64,000 nucleotides of DNA from Chitinophagaceae bacterium (GTDB taxonomy: Bacteria > Bacteroidota > Bacteroidia > Chitinophagales > Chitinophagaceae): the NCBI GenBank assembly GCA_003168265.1, contig PMSV01000003.1:1-64000 (forward strand). The letters run 5' to 3'. The first letter of the stretch is position 1; every line of letters starts with the position of its first letter. Under the pieces are notes generated by a model. That model was not told the origin of the DNA. It ran no database searches and saw only the letters and a program-made list of their open reading frames with translations. The position numbers and the translations under genes are program-made. Of the stretch, positions 17,801 to 27,724 are shown one piece after another.

Positions 17801-18269
17801 TCTGCACGGTTATTCTTGTTCCTTTAACCATTACTGTTGCGCCCGCTAGCGGTTTCCCAAGCCCGTCCTTCAGTGTCCCTTTTACCGGTAATGGCTTTTG
17901 ATCTTTTTTAGATGCAGGTATTCTGATGCTGACCAGAATACTGCTCTTTTCCCTGGTAAATTGCAAGCCCGTTTGATTTGTAATGATTAAAAGCAGGTCA
18001 TTTAGTATTAGCCGGCCTTTTCTCAGGGTTATTTTTCTGGTGATTTCTATTTCATTTTCGTCATAGGCGAAGACGAATGAGCTCTGCTGTTCAATTAATT
18101 TAAAAACCTGCTGCAGCGTAGCATTTGAATATTTGACAGTGATGTAGACCTTATCGGATTTGATTGGATTGCCTGAATTCGCCCCGGCGCCAATTGCAAC
18201 AAAAAAGCTAAATAGAAGAAAACAGATTCTATGGACCCACGCTACGGGCCTTACTGGAAAGATATACAT
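14850..18269 (-). CDS. SusC/RagA-family TonB-linked outer membrane transporter with STN domain
   Basis: 1139 residues, usual length. Order: signal peptide (1-30), STN domain (about 38-112, VYITVKYSNATLQQVFKLIE), a CarboxypepD_reg-like beta domain (about 128-205, LAGATVMVKGT...GFFAINAEPDAILVFSYIGFKTVEV), plug domain (about 215-340, with YIIDGVPTQDGINFL and VLKDAASAAIYGARSTNGVV), then the beta barrel ending in aromatic NLNF. An STN domain marks transporters that signal to a FecR anti-sigma factor, which is encoded 24 nt upstream. It imports the glycan with SusD using TonB energy. The usual VVVVGYGTQ motif is altered to VVILGYQSQ. Confidence 0.95.
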   Translation of the reverse strand: MYIFPVRPVAWVHRICFLLFSFFVAIGAGANSGNPIKSDKVYITVKYSNATLQQVFKLIEQQSSFVFAYDENEIEITRKITLRKGRLILNDLLLIITNQTGLQFTREKSSILVSIRIPASKKDQKPLPVKGTLKDGLGKPLAGATVMVKGTRITVQTDSNGFFAINAEPDAILVFSYIGFKTVEVPVDGQRELLVKITEENKELNDVVILGYQSQKRSAIAGAVTTVNADDVSKIPIGFADQALQGQASGVRITQVTGQPGDGISMRIRGVGSINNNDPLYIIDGVPTQDGINFLAADDIATITVLKDAASAAIYGARSTNGVVVITTKSGKPGRPIINYSVYAGVQTHGYLTPMTNAAEYKTLFNEMVMNDNAGLAPNNPLLKSPIPDSIPMANTNWVGAIFRVAPEQDHELSVSGGNEKTQYSVSGNFFNQDGIILNSWYKRYTLRTKLVSAVTDRLKIGTNLSFSYYDKNSVGSSGDGYGGNGGSVVRYALFRDPAIPIYSSPGVYSDLPQYPGFFGDGYNPVGLANNTDNIEQQFRGFGDVFVELKILKDLSFKTDLGGDVFQTQDKTFSLNWGTNGRINDPNTLSETQTTNENMVWNNLFHYNHGFGTRHNLSFIAGTEAITNTTTSNSESQKNFPTQIPSLEFLGNGLSPEISTESEGQWSLMSFLASANYNYNSEFFLTGSGRRDGSSRFPPATRWGNFFSGAAAWNLMSEEWFANMFPVISRMKLRASYGQLGNQNASGNPYPGTSIIGNALNSPNVFNYVLGSTPGVVPGLTESILGNDNLRWETATQSDAGMDISILQDKLSLSVDYFDKVVSNMLVAVPLPMIGGSASAPNINDGSVQNKGFEFDLQYHNRDHQLRYSFTANLATIQNKVLSLPVPIQGGRIDNGIYATLTTTGHPIGSFYGYQMTGIFQNQEDIFTSAYQGPGVRPGDVKYKDINGDGKIDASDRTFLGSAIPKFTYGFTSTLEYKNFDLFLLLQGGYGNKIYMQVNQDIEGFYRPFNLTQRVYDTRWHGEGTSNTMPLVSWLDQPNNIKEPSSRFLEGASYCRIKNLQIGYTIPKKAVDNLHIKGLRIYVTATNLLTITKFTGLDPEMYISNNTNVEAHPNDVASGIDWGTYPAAKSYIIGANLNF

Positions 18270-18293
18270 GGCAACGTTAGTTTAGCGAAATAC

Positions 18294-19358
18294 TTAAGGC
18301 AATGATTTTATTAGTATGCTATCTCCATTCATCTGGCTGCTCAGTCCTTCAACCAGGCAAATATTGTCTATGATTTCCTTTGCAGTGGCGTTGGTGAATT
18401 CACCGGTAAAACGCCAGTCTTTCTTATTGCTTTTATTGATCAGTATTATTCCAAAATCGGTTTTAATTTGACTAGCGATCTCTTCGAAATTATCGTGCCT
18501 GAACAGCACTTTTTGCATGGTCCTTAAAAGATCAGGTTGCGATTTCCAAATTTCCTTATGCAGGTTTTTATTATTGCTATTGTACATGGCCCTTTCATCC
18601 GGGTTTAAAATGATGGACTGCGCAGGTTGGCCCTCATCGTTTCCGGCCTCCACCTTCAGTTTGCCTTCTATCAGTTCAACTAGCAGTACCGAATCCCCAG
18701 CCTGCTTTTTGACATTGAAGACTGTCCCAAGAACTGTCGCGATAATATTTCCCTGGTACACCTTAAAAGGATGGGCAGCATCCCTGCTCACATGGAATTG
18801 TGCTTCCCCTTCCAGGTAAACCTTTCTTTCCTTAGTGCCGAATTCAGCAGGATAACGGAAAACGCTTTGCGGGGCAAGTGTGACAATCGTGCCATCGCTT
18901 AAGGTTATCACAATGGGTTTACTGCTGTCATTTGATTTTACCAGGAATTGATCGGGGTGGTTTGGAAAATAATTAGTCAGCAAATAGACAGCAACAGCAA
19001 GAAGCAAAAGAAACGGCAGCAGAAGCCTGGCGAACTTTCTTCTCCTCGTTTTCTTCCATTGCAGCGGCTTCGAAATTGAAGGGATGTTCTTTAGATCCTG
19101 GAAATTTTCATCGCCAATAGCTTTTTTCAGCTTTGATAACTCCTGGTCCCTTTCCTCCTCAGATATCGACAGGGATAGGTTCCGAAGCATCTGTTTCGCC
19201 GCCTCAAATTGCCTGGCATTTTCAGGATGTGAAAGGATCCAGCTCTCCCAAAATGCTATGTCCCGGGGATTTAACTGGAAAAAAAAATTTATAAATGATT
19301 CATCGGTAACGAAATCTTCAATCTGGTAATTTTCAGGTGATTTTCCGGTTCCATTCAT
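18294..19358 (-). CDS. FecR-family anti-sigma factor
   Basis: 354 residues. A cytoplasmic N-terminal part (about 1-105) is followed by one membrane segment after a basic stretch (RRRKFARLLLPFLLLLAVAV, about 106-130). The periplasmic FecR domain (about 140-245: ITLSDGTIVTLAPQSVFRYP, RKVYLEGEAQFHVSRDAAHPFKV) and a DUF4974-type C-terminal domain (about 280-350, which in this family binds STN domains) follow. It should hold the ECF sigma factor inactive until SusC reports substrate. It lies between that sigma gene (96 nt upstream) and susC (24 nt downstream). Confidence 0.92.
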   Translation of the reverse strand: MNGTGKSPENYQIEDFVTDESFINFFFQLNPRDIAFWESWILSHPENARQFEAAKQMLRNLSLSISEEERDQELSKLKKAIGDENFQDLKNIPSISKPLQWKKTRRRKFARLLLPFLLLLAVAVYLLTNYFPNHPDQFLVKSNDSSKPIVITLSDGTIVTLAPQSVFRYPAEFGTKERKVYLEGEAQFHVSRDAAHPFKVYQGNIIATVLGTVFNVKKQAGDSVLLVELIEGKLKVEAGNDEGQPAQSIILNPDERAMYNSNNKNLHKEIWKSQPDLLRTMQKVLFRHDNFEEIASQIKTDFGIILINKSNKKDWRFTGEFTNATAKEIIDNICLVEGLSSQMNGDSILIKSLP

Positions 19359-19454
19359 GTGTATAAGTTTCAGTCGTTCAGCAATGCCTATCCCGATAGT
19401 GCATCGCAGTCAATTCTTTTTACCGGAAATTTTTCAACTATTTTCTTAAAATGA

Positions 19455-20015
19455 TCAGATCATGATTTGAATCAAAAGCAGTTTCATGGATTCACGAAGA
19501 TGTCTGATCGCTTCGTAAGCGAGATTATAGATGGTTCTTGGCGTACGTGAGGTTTGTTCAGCTATCGCCTGATAGGAAAGGTTTTCATAAAATTTTAACC
19601 TGATCACTTCCAGTTGCATTTTAGTCAGCTTTTTAAGTGCAAACCCGAGTTGTTCTTTTTTTTCTTCAGATTGCTGGAAAGCTATCAGCAATTCCTCATA
19701 GGAAGATTGAATTGCAGGAAATTCTTCCTCTATACCTTCCGAAAAAACGTGTTTGGAGAGCAGGGATAATTCGCGACTTATTTTTCTGCGTAACCAGGTA
19801 AACAGATAAGAACGGACGTTTTTAACATCTTTATTCAGTGAAGGACGTTTCTTCCAGATTTCAAGGAATAATTCCTGTATGCAGTCTTTAGTTAACTCGC
19901 GGTTAGAGGACAGACTGAAGCCATAAGAAAAAAGTGCCTGGTAATGACCCTGATATAAAGTCAAGAAAGCATCCCTATCTCCTCCAGCCATGAGCCCCCA
20001 GGTATTCACTGACAT
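19455..20015 (-). CDS. ECF RNA polymerase sigma-70 factor (Bacteroides expansion type)
   Basis: 186 residues with sigma region 2 (about 10-75: FLTLYQGHYQALFSYGFSL, CIQELFLEIWKKR) and region 4 (about 125-180: LTKMQLEVIRLKFYENLSYQAIAEQT, RTIYNLAYEAIRHLRE). This is the class paired with FecR and STN-containing SusC in Bacteroidota. It probably drives the downstream SusCD genes when the anti-sigma is relieved. The start ATG at 20015 gives MSVNTWGLMAGGDRDAFL, a usual N-terminus. No clear promoter was found in the 250 nt upstream, and that stretch contains no gene that I can support. Confidence 0.92.
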   Translation of the reverse strand: MSVNTWGLMAGGDRDAFLTLYQGHYQALFSYGFSLSSNRELTKDCIQELFLEIWKKRPSLNKDVKNVRSYLFTWLRRKISRELSLLSKHVFSEGIEEEFPAIQSSYEELLIAFQQSEEKKEQLGFALKKLTKMQLEVIRLKFYENLSYQAIAEQTSRTPRTIYNLAYEAIRHLRESMKLLLIQIMI

Positions 20016-20268
20016 TGCTTAAAGTTCGTCAAAATAAACCAGTAGGTGGGAATAATTTGTAAAGCGATGGTTATCAAGGAGGTCGGGTCTTGAAACATAG
20101 CGGATTAGAGAGAGGTAGAATGGGCAAGAGTCGGGGTGGGAGACGCTACTGATCAAATGAGTGGTTTCCCTGTTTGAACTAAGTTTTAACCTTGAAATGA
20201 GGTACAAAAAGGATAATAGAAGGGAAGGCGACCTTAAGAAGATTTTTGATTTAATTCAATCAGTTATG

Positions 20269-20640
20269 TTAGCTGGTCAATACCTTTAGAAGCCAGATAT
20301 TGTCAAAGTGCTGGTAAATGTAGACATACGCGATGGCAACAGCAACTGATAATAAATTGCCAAGCAGATAATAATCGTTGAAACCTTCCATGTCCTGAGT
20401 GGTTTGATCGTTATGTTTTAATCTTGTTGCGAGTTTCAGGGCGCTAAAAAATGTCAGGGCTTGCGAATAGCCATTGGAGAGTGCGATGAACAGGAACAAA
20501 CGCTCCATTATCCCTTTAAAAATGGACTTGAAATCAAAGCCAATTTTGTGATAGAATAACTGAGCTATTATTGCGAAAATGAAAGCAATTAAAATCTCAC
20601 TAAGCAAAAAAGCTAATATCAGAAAGATTGTTTTTGGCAT
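20269..20640 (-). CDS. Small membrane protein downstream of SatD, unknown function
   Basis: 123 residues with hydrophobic segments at about 4-26, 46-68 and 95-112, so an inner-membrane protein with three or four spans. Genes for DUF3307-type membrane proteins commonly follow satD, and this one may be a divergent relative, but no decisive motif is visible. Its ATG (20640) lies 41 nt inside the satD gene in another frame; the first membrane segment starts almost at once (MPKTIFLILAFLLSE), so the overlapping start looks genuine. Confidence 0.6.
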   Translation of the reverse strand: MPKTIFLILAFLLSEILIAFIFAIIAQLFYHKIGFDFKSIFKGIMERLFLFIALSNGYSQALTFFSALKLATRLKHNDQTTQDMEGFNDYYLLGNLLSVAVAIAYVYIYQHFDNIWLLKVLTS

Positions 20641-21277
20641 ATGGCATTCCTCCTATAAAATTGGCTACTAGTTTTAAGGCATTATATGAATCAATTTTCA
20701 GGCTCTTGTTCCTTTTCCACATCAGCGACCTTTCTTTATTCAAATTTAATGCCACAGCCTTGTAATCATTCAATTCGAGAAATTTTGAAACAAGGTTATA
20801 ATCTTTTTCTCTATCCCAGTCATCAACGATGTCTTGCAAAGCAATAAAGAGGTTGTTTAATTCAGCTTCCTTTTTTTTGTCTTTCAAATTGAAATAGAAT
20901 CTGTGTTTCGATTTTTTTAAGTTTTCCAAGTATTTTCTTGCAATTGTCAGGCCGTCGCCTAGCATGCCATAAGCAATGTCCCTGTTGATTGCTGTGTCTA
21001 TCGTACCTTCTACGACTACATACCGCAATGAAAAACCGGGCGTGTTACGGAATATTTTTTCCTCCAATGAGAAGATTATGGAAAGGCTTTCGCGCAACCC
21101 TTTCATGACGCCCTGGAATTCGTCTCCCAACGTGATGGTAAGGGGTGAAAGCAACAATTCTTCATTTTCCTTGTTTATTTCAGCTACCAACTGTACAAAC
21201 TGCTTCATTAATTTCCCTTTGTTAGCTTCACTGCTGCCGATTACGTCGGCCATTATTATCACTCTATCTTTTTTCAT
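20600..21277 (-). CDS. SatD family protein
   Basis: 225 residues from ATG at 21277 (MKKDRVIIMADVIGSSEANK); an upstream in-frame TTG at 21286 would add three residues and is less likely. The opening IMADVIGS and the LTITLGDEFQGVM segment are the family signature, and a C-terminal helix region may form an HTH. SatD was named for acid tolerance in streptococci; its biochemical role is unclear, but the pattern of acidic residues resembles a nucleotidyl-cyclase-like fold (weak inference). The gene is followed by an overlapping membrane protein gene and preceded by a promoter carrying an inverted repeat. Confidence 0.8.
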   Translation of the reverse strand: MKKDRVIIMADVIGSSEANKGKLMKQFVQLVAEINKENEELLLSPLTITLGDEFQGVMKGLRESLSIIFSLEEKIFRNTPGFSLRYVVVEGTIDTAINRDIAYGMLGDGLTIARKYLENLKKSKHRFYFNLKDKKKEAELNNLFIALQDIVDDWDREKDYNLVSKFLELNDYKAVALNLNKERSLMWKRNKSLKIDSYNALKLVANFIGGMPYAKNNLSDISFFA

Positions 21278-21283
21278 TTGTGT

Positions 21284-21318
21284 CAAAAATAGTGAAATAA
21301 TCTGAATAATTTCACAAA
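21284..21318 (-). promoter_or_regulatory. satD promoter with inverted-repeat operator candidate
   Basis: On the minus strand TATTTTTG (21284-21291) matches the -7 consensus TAnnTTTG, and TTTG (21315-21318) lies 23 nt upstream, slightly longer than usual. Between them sits the exact inverted repeat GTGAAAT (21292-21298) / ATTTCAC (21309-21315) with a 10-nt spacer. One arm touches each promoter element, so a bound dimer would block transcription. Which regulator binds is not known; SatD itself is a candidate. Confidence 0.6.
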
Positions 21319-21377
21319 AAATGAAATTATTGTAAATATGTCAAAATATGTGAAACGTGTGTATACGATGCCTGTGC

Positions 21378-22121
21378 TCATTTGAACTCATTCCCCATCC
21401 TCACAAAAGCCTCTGCAGCCGCAACATTCATTTCAATTCCCCTAAATGTCTCCATCATTCCATGGTTGCAATCTGAAGCCGAATAGATCCCCGGCGGGTT
21501 TTGGCTCGTATGACAGAACACGGTTTTCCGTTTCAGTTCCCTTGTTGTGGTTATATCGACATAATCAGTAGGTTTGAAACCCATTGTCTGCGAGTCCGTA
21601 CAAACTTCAAAGAAATAAAGCGCGAACTTTTTCCCACTGCGCGCCCAGGTTTGAATGGTCAGCAGGCTCGCGCATTGATGGTCTTTATGTGAATCCAGTG
21701 GCCAATGAGTGAAGACAATGTCCGGTTTCTCTCCAAGGATAAGTGATTGCAATTTATACAGCCATTCATTATTCACAATGGAATCGCCGTCTATTTGTCC
21801 CGCGAAGACCGGCTTGGCCTTTAATATTTCACAGGCCGTAATCGCCTCCTTTGTCCTGATCGCCGCCGCATCTGCATGCGATTTCCCTTCGATGCCGGCC
21901 TCTCCGCTTGTAAGGTAGATGATCGTCACATCATGGCCCTCCGCAATGAAATTTGCAAGCGTTCCCCCACATCCGCTCTCAGGATCATCCGGATGCCCGC
22001 CCACACAAACGATCTTCATTTTGTATTGAATTTGCCCCATTTGGCGGGTGAATGAAGAAAGGCCGAGGGCTGCTGTCGCGGTAAGGGCATTCTTTGCGAA
22101 ATCACGGCGGGATGAGGGCAT
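21378..22121 (-). CDS. Tat-exported PIG-L family deacetylase
   Basis: 247 residues. The N-terminus SSRRDFAKNALTATAALGL is a twin-arginine signal (RRDFAK). The mature part begins with VCVGGHPDDPESGCGGTLA, the HPDD zinc-binding motif of the LmbE/PIG-L family, and has THWPLDSHKDHQ with the third zinc-binding His. Members remove N-acetyl groups from GlcNAc-containing lipids, glycosides or sugars; the substrate here is unknown. It is a single gene between the satD pair and a CcbP-like gene, with 91-100 nt gaps, and is probably transcribed alone. Confidence 0.88.
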   Translation of the reverse strand: MPSSRRDFAKNALTATAALGLSSFTRQMGQIQYKMKIVCVGGHPDDPESGCGGTLANFIAEGHDVTIIYLTSGEAGIEGKSHADAAAIRTKEAITACEILKAKPVFAGQIDGDSIVNNEWLYKLQSLILGEKPDIVFTHWPLDSHKDHQCASLLTIQTWARSGKKFALYFFEVCTDSQTMGFKPTDYVDITTTRELKRKTVFCHTSQNPPGIYSASDCNHGMMETFRGIEMNVAAAEAFVRMGNEFK

Positions 22122-22212
22122 GGCAATAGGTTTGGTAGTTATTGGTTGAAGACGATTTCATTAAAGGTAAGTTTTAAGAGGTATCTTTTTTTTGCGATAT
22201 AAAAACGCAAGT

Positions 22213-22641
22213 TTACTGATAATTTATAAACCAGATGGAATAGTCGTCGAGTAGGTCATATTCGCGTGTTTTCTTGTCCACCGCCTTTAAATCCATCAGA
22301 GGAATCTGAAATTTTTTATTATCGGAAATCCTATTAACATGGGCCAACAAACCTAAGAGGTCATCATAAGAGGAACCGATCTTCTTTAAACTAAAGATAT
22401 CCTTATATGAAGGCTTTGTTTTCTTAAGGTACTCATACTCGCGCTTATCCCCCGGCCCTAAAAGATAAAATTCCTCCCAATCAAAGTCTTCAATACCTGT
22501 TACATCAACCGGGAATTTGAGGTTTCCCTCCAGGTAGTCTTTATAGTAGGTCAGCGTTTCCCGGCTCCTGCTGGAATCAGTGTGGACTCCCTTAAAAAGA
22601 AGGTCGATCCTTTTAATATTCTCTTTGAATTTCCTGCTCAT
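22213..22641 (-). CDS. CcbP-like (calcium-binding) small protein, tentative
   Basis: 142 residues from ATG at 22641 (MSRKFKENIKRIDLLF). The frame is open further upstream to 22770, but that part would overlap the divergent neighbour and adds nothing recognisable. The core YYKDYLEGNLKFPVDVTG, FDWEEFYLLG, KPSYKDIFSL and the closing YDLLDDYSIWFINYQ resemble the CcbP calcium-binding family, which is acidic and aromatic-rich. The resemblance is by eye only. It is divergent from the gene starting at 22735, and the two may share the 93-nt gap as promoter region. Confidence 0.5.
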   Translation of the reverse strand: MSRKFKENIKRIDLLFKGVHTDSSRSRETLTYYKDYLEGNLKFPVDVTGIEDFDWEEFYLLGPGDKREYEYLKKTKPSYKDIFSLKKIGSSYDDLLGLLAHVNRISDNKKFQIPLMDLKAVDKKTREYDLLDDYSIWFINYQ

Positions 22642-22734
22642 GACATTTGAGTTTAATCTTATGAAATCTGGCTTCTCAAAGATATATGCACCAGGGCGTA
22701 AATCATTATCTTGCGTACGACAAAATTGAGCCCA

Positions 22735-23946
22735 ATGCCCGATTATAATCAAATGCGTATTCTCTGTCAAAATATGACTAGGATTTCAGGCACAGCGACT
22801 GATAAGTTCTTATTGCATTATGCGGCTGCACGTGACAAGGTGGACAAGGAATTTGAGACGAAGTTTTCCCGTTTCAGGGATATTGGAAGATCGATGCCCT
22901 CCGAGCGGAAGGGACTGATACTAGCGCAATATATCGGTCACAAGATTTTTCAGGAAAACGGCCTGATACATAAATATCTCAATCATTCAGCTATTAAAGA
23001 GTGCAGCGAAGAAGAGAGAAATTACTTTAAAAGCATGGCGGGTCACCCATGGAGATTTAGCTTCAGTGAGATCAGCGCTAATCCGGCCCCTGATTTTTAT
23101 GAAATGGAAGATGTTTTCACCGGCGAAATTTGTCTGTTATATTCCCCTTCCACCACTAAGACCCTTTCTGAGAACACGATATTGCTTTGGTTCAACCTAA
23201 TTGGCTTCAATGGATCCTGCTGGCAAAGCTATGGCCCGGTGATAGGCTATAAATCCTTTTCTCCTGATGATATTTTCTTTTATGCAACAGAGTTCGAGTC
23301 AACCATCGAATCTGGAGTTGATTTGGCGAAAGATATTGAAGACAACCCTATCCGTTATATGATTTTGGCTGCCGGCTCCCAATATCCTTTGGTACAATCC
23401 CGGGGTCATGAAATTGTGCAAGTGTTTGGCGAAGATTTTTCCGATGAATTTGAAGTGCAGGCATTGAAAAAAGAATTCAAGGTCGAATATTCCAAATCCA
23501 TATTTAAACTTAGCCACAAGATATGGAGTGAGGCACCGCATTTTGCAGAAGCATATTATGAAGAAACCACAGGAATAGTTCGCCTGTTCGCTCTTACTGA
23601 CCTGGGTTACGAGAAAGTGACAGGGATACTTCATGAGTATGGAATAAGGATATCGACCGAGCCTGAAATTCGCATTCACCTACCTATGCTGAATATGATC
23701 GAACTGGCGCTAAAAAGGGGTATTGTTCTCAACCAATGGGCAAAGCTATTTGAAAAGAAATGGACTGCGGAAAACGACAAGGAGATTAAAAAAATCAACC
23801 GTTTCATAGCCCTTGCCCTTCCACTAATCAATTCCGGTGCGAAGCCTGATGTGGAGGCTTTGTCAAAAGAGGCAGGAATCGATCCCGAACTTGCCATTGA
23901 AGTGCTTCGGGTGGCGATGGAGAAGATCGGGGAGATGAGAAAGTAA
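22735..23946 (+). CDS. Hypothetical protein, about 403 residues
   Basis: Start ATG at 22735 (MPDYNQMRILCQNMT); TTG at 22711 is a weaker option. No signal peptide or membrane segment is seen. The protein is well formed with balanced codon use, an aromatic-rich middle (NTILLWFNLIGFNGSCWQSY, GPVIGYKSFSPDDIFFYATEFE) and a helical C-terminus ending in a possible HTH-like repeat (VEALSKEAGIDPELAIEVLRVAM). I do not recognise a family. It stands alone between the CcbP-like gene and the higBA region, so the context gives no function. Confidence 0.7.
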   Translation: MPDYNQMRILCQNMTRISGTATDKFLLHYAAARDKVDKEFETKFSRFRDIGRSMPSERKGLILAQYIGHKIFQENGLIHKYLNHSAIKECSEEERNYFKSMAGHPWRFSFSEISANPAPDFYEMEDVFTGEICLLYSPSTTKTLSENTILLWFNLIGFNGSCWQSYGPVIGYKSFSPDDIFFYATEFESTIESGVDLAKDIEDNPIRYMILAAGSQYPLVQSRGHEIVQVFGEDFSDEFEVQALKKEFKVEYSKSIFKLSHKIWSEAPHFAEAYYEETTGIVRLFALTDLGYEKVTGILHEYGIRISTEPEIRIHLPMLNMIELALKRGIVLNQWAKLFEKKWTAENDKEIKKINRFIALALPLINSGAKPDVEALSKEAGIDPELAIEVLRVAMEKIGEMRK

Positions 23947-24389
23947 AAATCTCCAGCGAGCTCAAAGGTTTCTTTAGAGTTTCTTTAATATATTCCGGGA
24001 TTCAACAGGGGAAGCGATGGCTCAGTCAATCAGATCTATGACATTAGAAGGAGGTTTTTTTACCTTGATTTTGGCCAGATATAATATTTATAATTAGCCA
24101 AAATGGATAGTGGGATAGGTGTTTTGGCTGAGTATGTTTAGTTGTCTCGCTTTGTTCTCATCCGGTAAATGCCGACGAACCAAGCTTAAGTTATCATTAT
24201 TAATCAGCTTTATATCGGAATATACAAACTCTATAATTATAATTTTTAGCTGACATGGGAAATCTTTATTGGTAAAGGGATATCTATCGCGGTAAGCTGT
24301 AGCAATTTGAAAATATCTAAGTTTTTTATATATCAAAAAAAATTTCAAATAATGAAATAAAATTTCTAATTTTACAATACCTTAAACAT
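23947..24389. other. Gene-free AT-rich stretch upstream of higBA
   Basis: No convincing gene in about 440 nt. Two hairpins are visible: ATTTTGGC (24068-24075) with GCCAAAAT (24097-24104) around a 21-nt AT-rich loop, and nearer higB ATTTCA (24342-24347) with TGAAAT (24353-24358) separated by 5 nt. The second is placed like an operator for the toxin-antitoxin genes. No good TTTG/TAnnTTTG promoter pair was found. Confidence 0.5.
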
Positions 24390-24683
24390 ATAGTCGTAAT
24401 CAGTTACAGAACAATTAGAGAGTATATTGACAAAGATGAAAGCGTTGAAGATCAGTTAAATAACTGGTACACTATAGCTGAGATGGCTGATTGGGCAAAT
24501 TTTAATGAAGTAAGGAAGATATTTAACTCAGTAGATGCGGTCGGAAATGACCTGTATGTGTTCAATATCAAAGGAAACAGTCATCGTTTAATAGTCAGAA
24601 TTATCTTTCGAGTAAGAACCATTTACATAAAGTTTATAGGAACGCATAAGGAATATAACAAGGTTAATCTGGATGACCTTTAA
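24390..24683 (+). CDS. higB: HigB-type toxin (RelE superfamily) without a standard start codon
   Basis: The conserved sequence runs from VVISYRTIREYIDKDESVED through WYTIAEMADWANFNEVRKIF and YVFNIKGNSHRLIVRIIF to FIGTHKEYNKVNLDDL, the full HigB mRNA-interferase pattern, and stops at 24683. Family members are 95-100 residues, which places the start near 24390. There the frame reads ATA GTC GTA ATC, and no ATG, GTG or TTG exists between the upstream stop (24318-24320) and the internal ATG at 24483, which would remove about 31 conserved residues. Either a rare start (ATA or ATT) is used or the start was lost. higA follows 48 nt downstream. Confidence 0.7.
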   Translation: MVVISYRTIREYIDKDESVEDQLNNWYTIAEMADWANFNEVRKIFNSVDAVGNDLYVFNIKGNSHRLIVRIIFRVRTIYIKFIGTHKEYNKVNLDDL

Positions 24684-24731
24684 AACTATCCGGATCAGTT
24701 GCCACTGAAAAGTAGCATTAAAACCATAGCC

Positions 24732-25109
24732 ATGGCAAATCCCAAAATAAAAATTGATAGCGAAAAAAATTACGATGCAACAATGAAAAAAATTGATGCA
24801 TTGATGAAAAAAGGAGAAAAAAATCTGACTGATAATGAGGCTAAACAAATCCGAACCCTGGCTCTGGCAGCCCAAGCTTATGAAAAGGGTATTTATACTA
24901 TCCCTGTGCCTAAGACATTGGAAGGCCTTATTGAACTAAAGATGTATGAACGTAAACTTAAACAAAAAGAGCTGGCTAAGTTGATGAGAATCGGAGAGCC
25001 TAAGCTATCACAGATAATGAGCAGAAAACGTAAGCCGGACGTTGCATTCTTAAAAGCAGCATATGATTATTTGGGCATAGATGGAAATATTCTGCTTGAA
25101 TATGCATGA
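24732..25109 (+). CDS. higA: HigA-type antitoxin, XRE-like HTH
   Basis: 125 residues from ATG at 24732 (MANPKIKIDSEKNYDATM). The N-terminal half (about 15-60) is charged and helical and is the usual toxin-binding part of this Bacteroidota HigA type. The C-terminal half has an HTH: LKQKELAKLMRIGEPKLSQI followed by SRKRKPDVAFLKAAYDYLGI. It should neutralise the HigB ribosome-dependent mRNA interferase and repress the operon. Gene order toxin then antitoxin is the normal higBA order. The frame is intact. Confidence 0.82.
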   Translation: MANPKIKIDSEKNYDATMKKIDALMKKGEKNLTDNEAKQIRTLALAAQAYEKGIYTIPVPKTLEGLIELKMYERKLKQKELAKLMRIGEPKLSQIMSRKRKPDVAFLKAAYDYLGIDGNILLEYA

Positions 25110-25354
25110 CACCTAACCCAGCTCCACTATTTCTCCCATCCCATCGCCCCCGGACTTACCTCAATCATCCTCAGCGCCTGGTTTATGTAAATCTCTCCCG
25201 TCATTTCCTCCAAGCTCGTATTGCTCACCTATTCATTTCACTTGAAACTCATGAAATCAACCTTCGTCAACATATACCCAAAAGCATCCTTGGTTAATCC
25301 GAATAAAAAAGGCTCCTTAATTTTCATATGAATTGTTTGAATTATAGTAAATAA

Positions 25355-25387
25355 AAAAAGTGGCCCCAAACTTGAAGGCCACTTTTT
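25355..25387. terminator. Intrinsic terminator of katG
   Basis: AAAAAGTGGCC (25355-25365) pairs exactly with GGCCACTTTTT (25377-25387) around an 11-nt loop. It lies 15 nt past the katG stop on the minus strand. The A and T runs on both sides also let it stop transcripts arriving from higBA. The 245 nt between higA and this hairpin hold no supported gene. Confidence 0.85.
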
Positions 25388-25402
25388 AATTCATTTCTCA
25401 AT

Positions 25403-27724
<2,322 letters not shown>

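Noticed and set aside
20019-20207. 62-codon minus-strand frame upstream of the ECF sigma gene
   Set aside because: Unusual composition, no domain, and it occupies the expected promoter region of the sigma factor.
24068-24104. Hairpin ATTTTGGC/GCCAAAAT considered as a terminator or mobile-element end
   Set aside because: The loop is long, no T run follows, and no partner end was found.
24094-24348. 84-codon minus-strand frame upstream of higB
   Set aside because: No family resemblance; lies across hairpins in an AT-rich gap, so chance is more likely.
25106-25297. 63-codon plus-strand frame after higA, and a short GTG frame on the other strand (SLEEMTGEIYINQAL)
   Set aside because: Neither has a start context or a recognisable fold; perhaps a gene remnant, but not enough to call.
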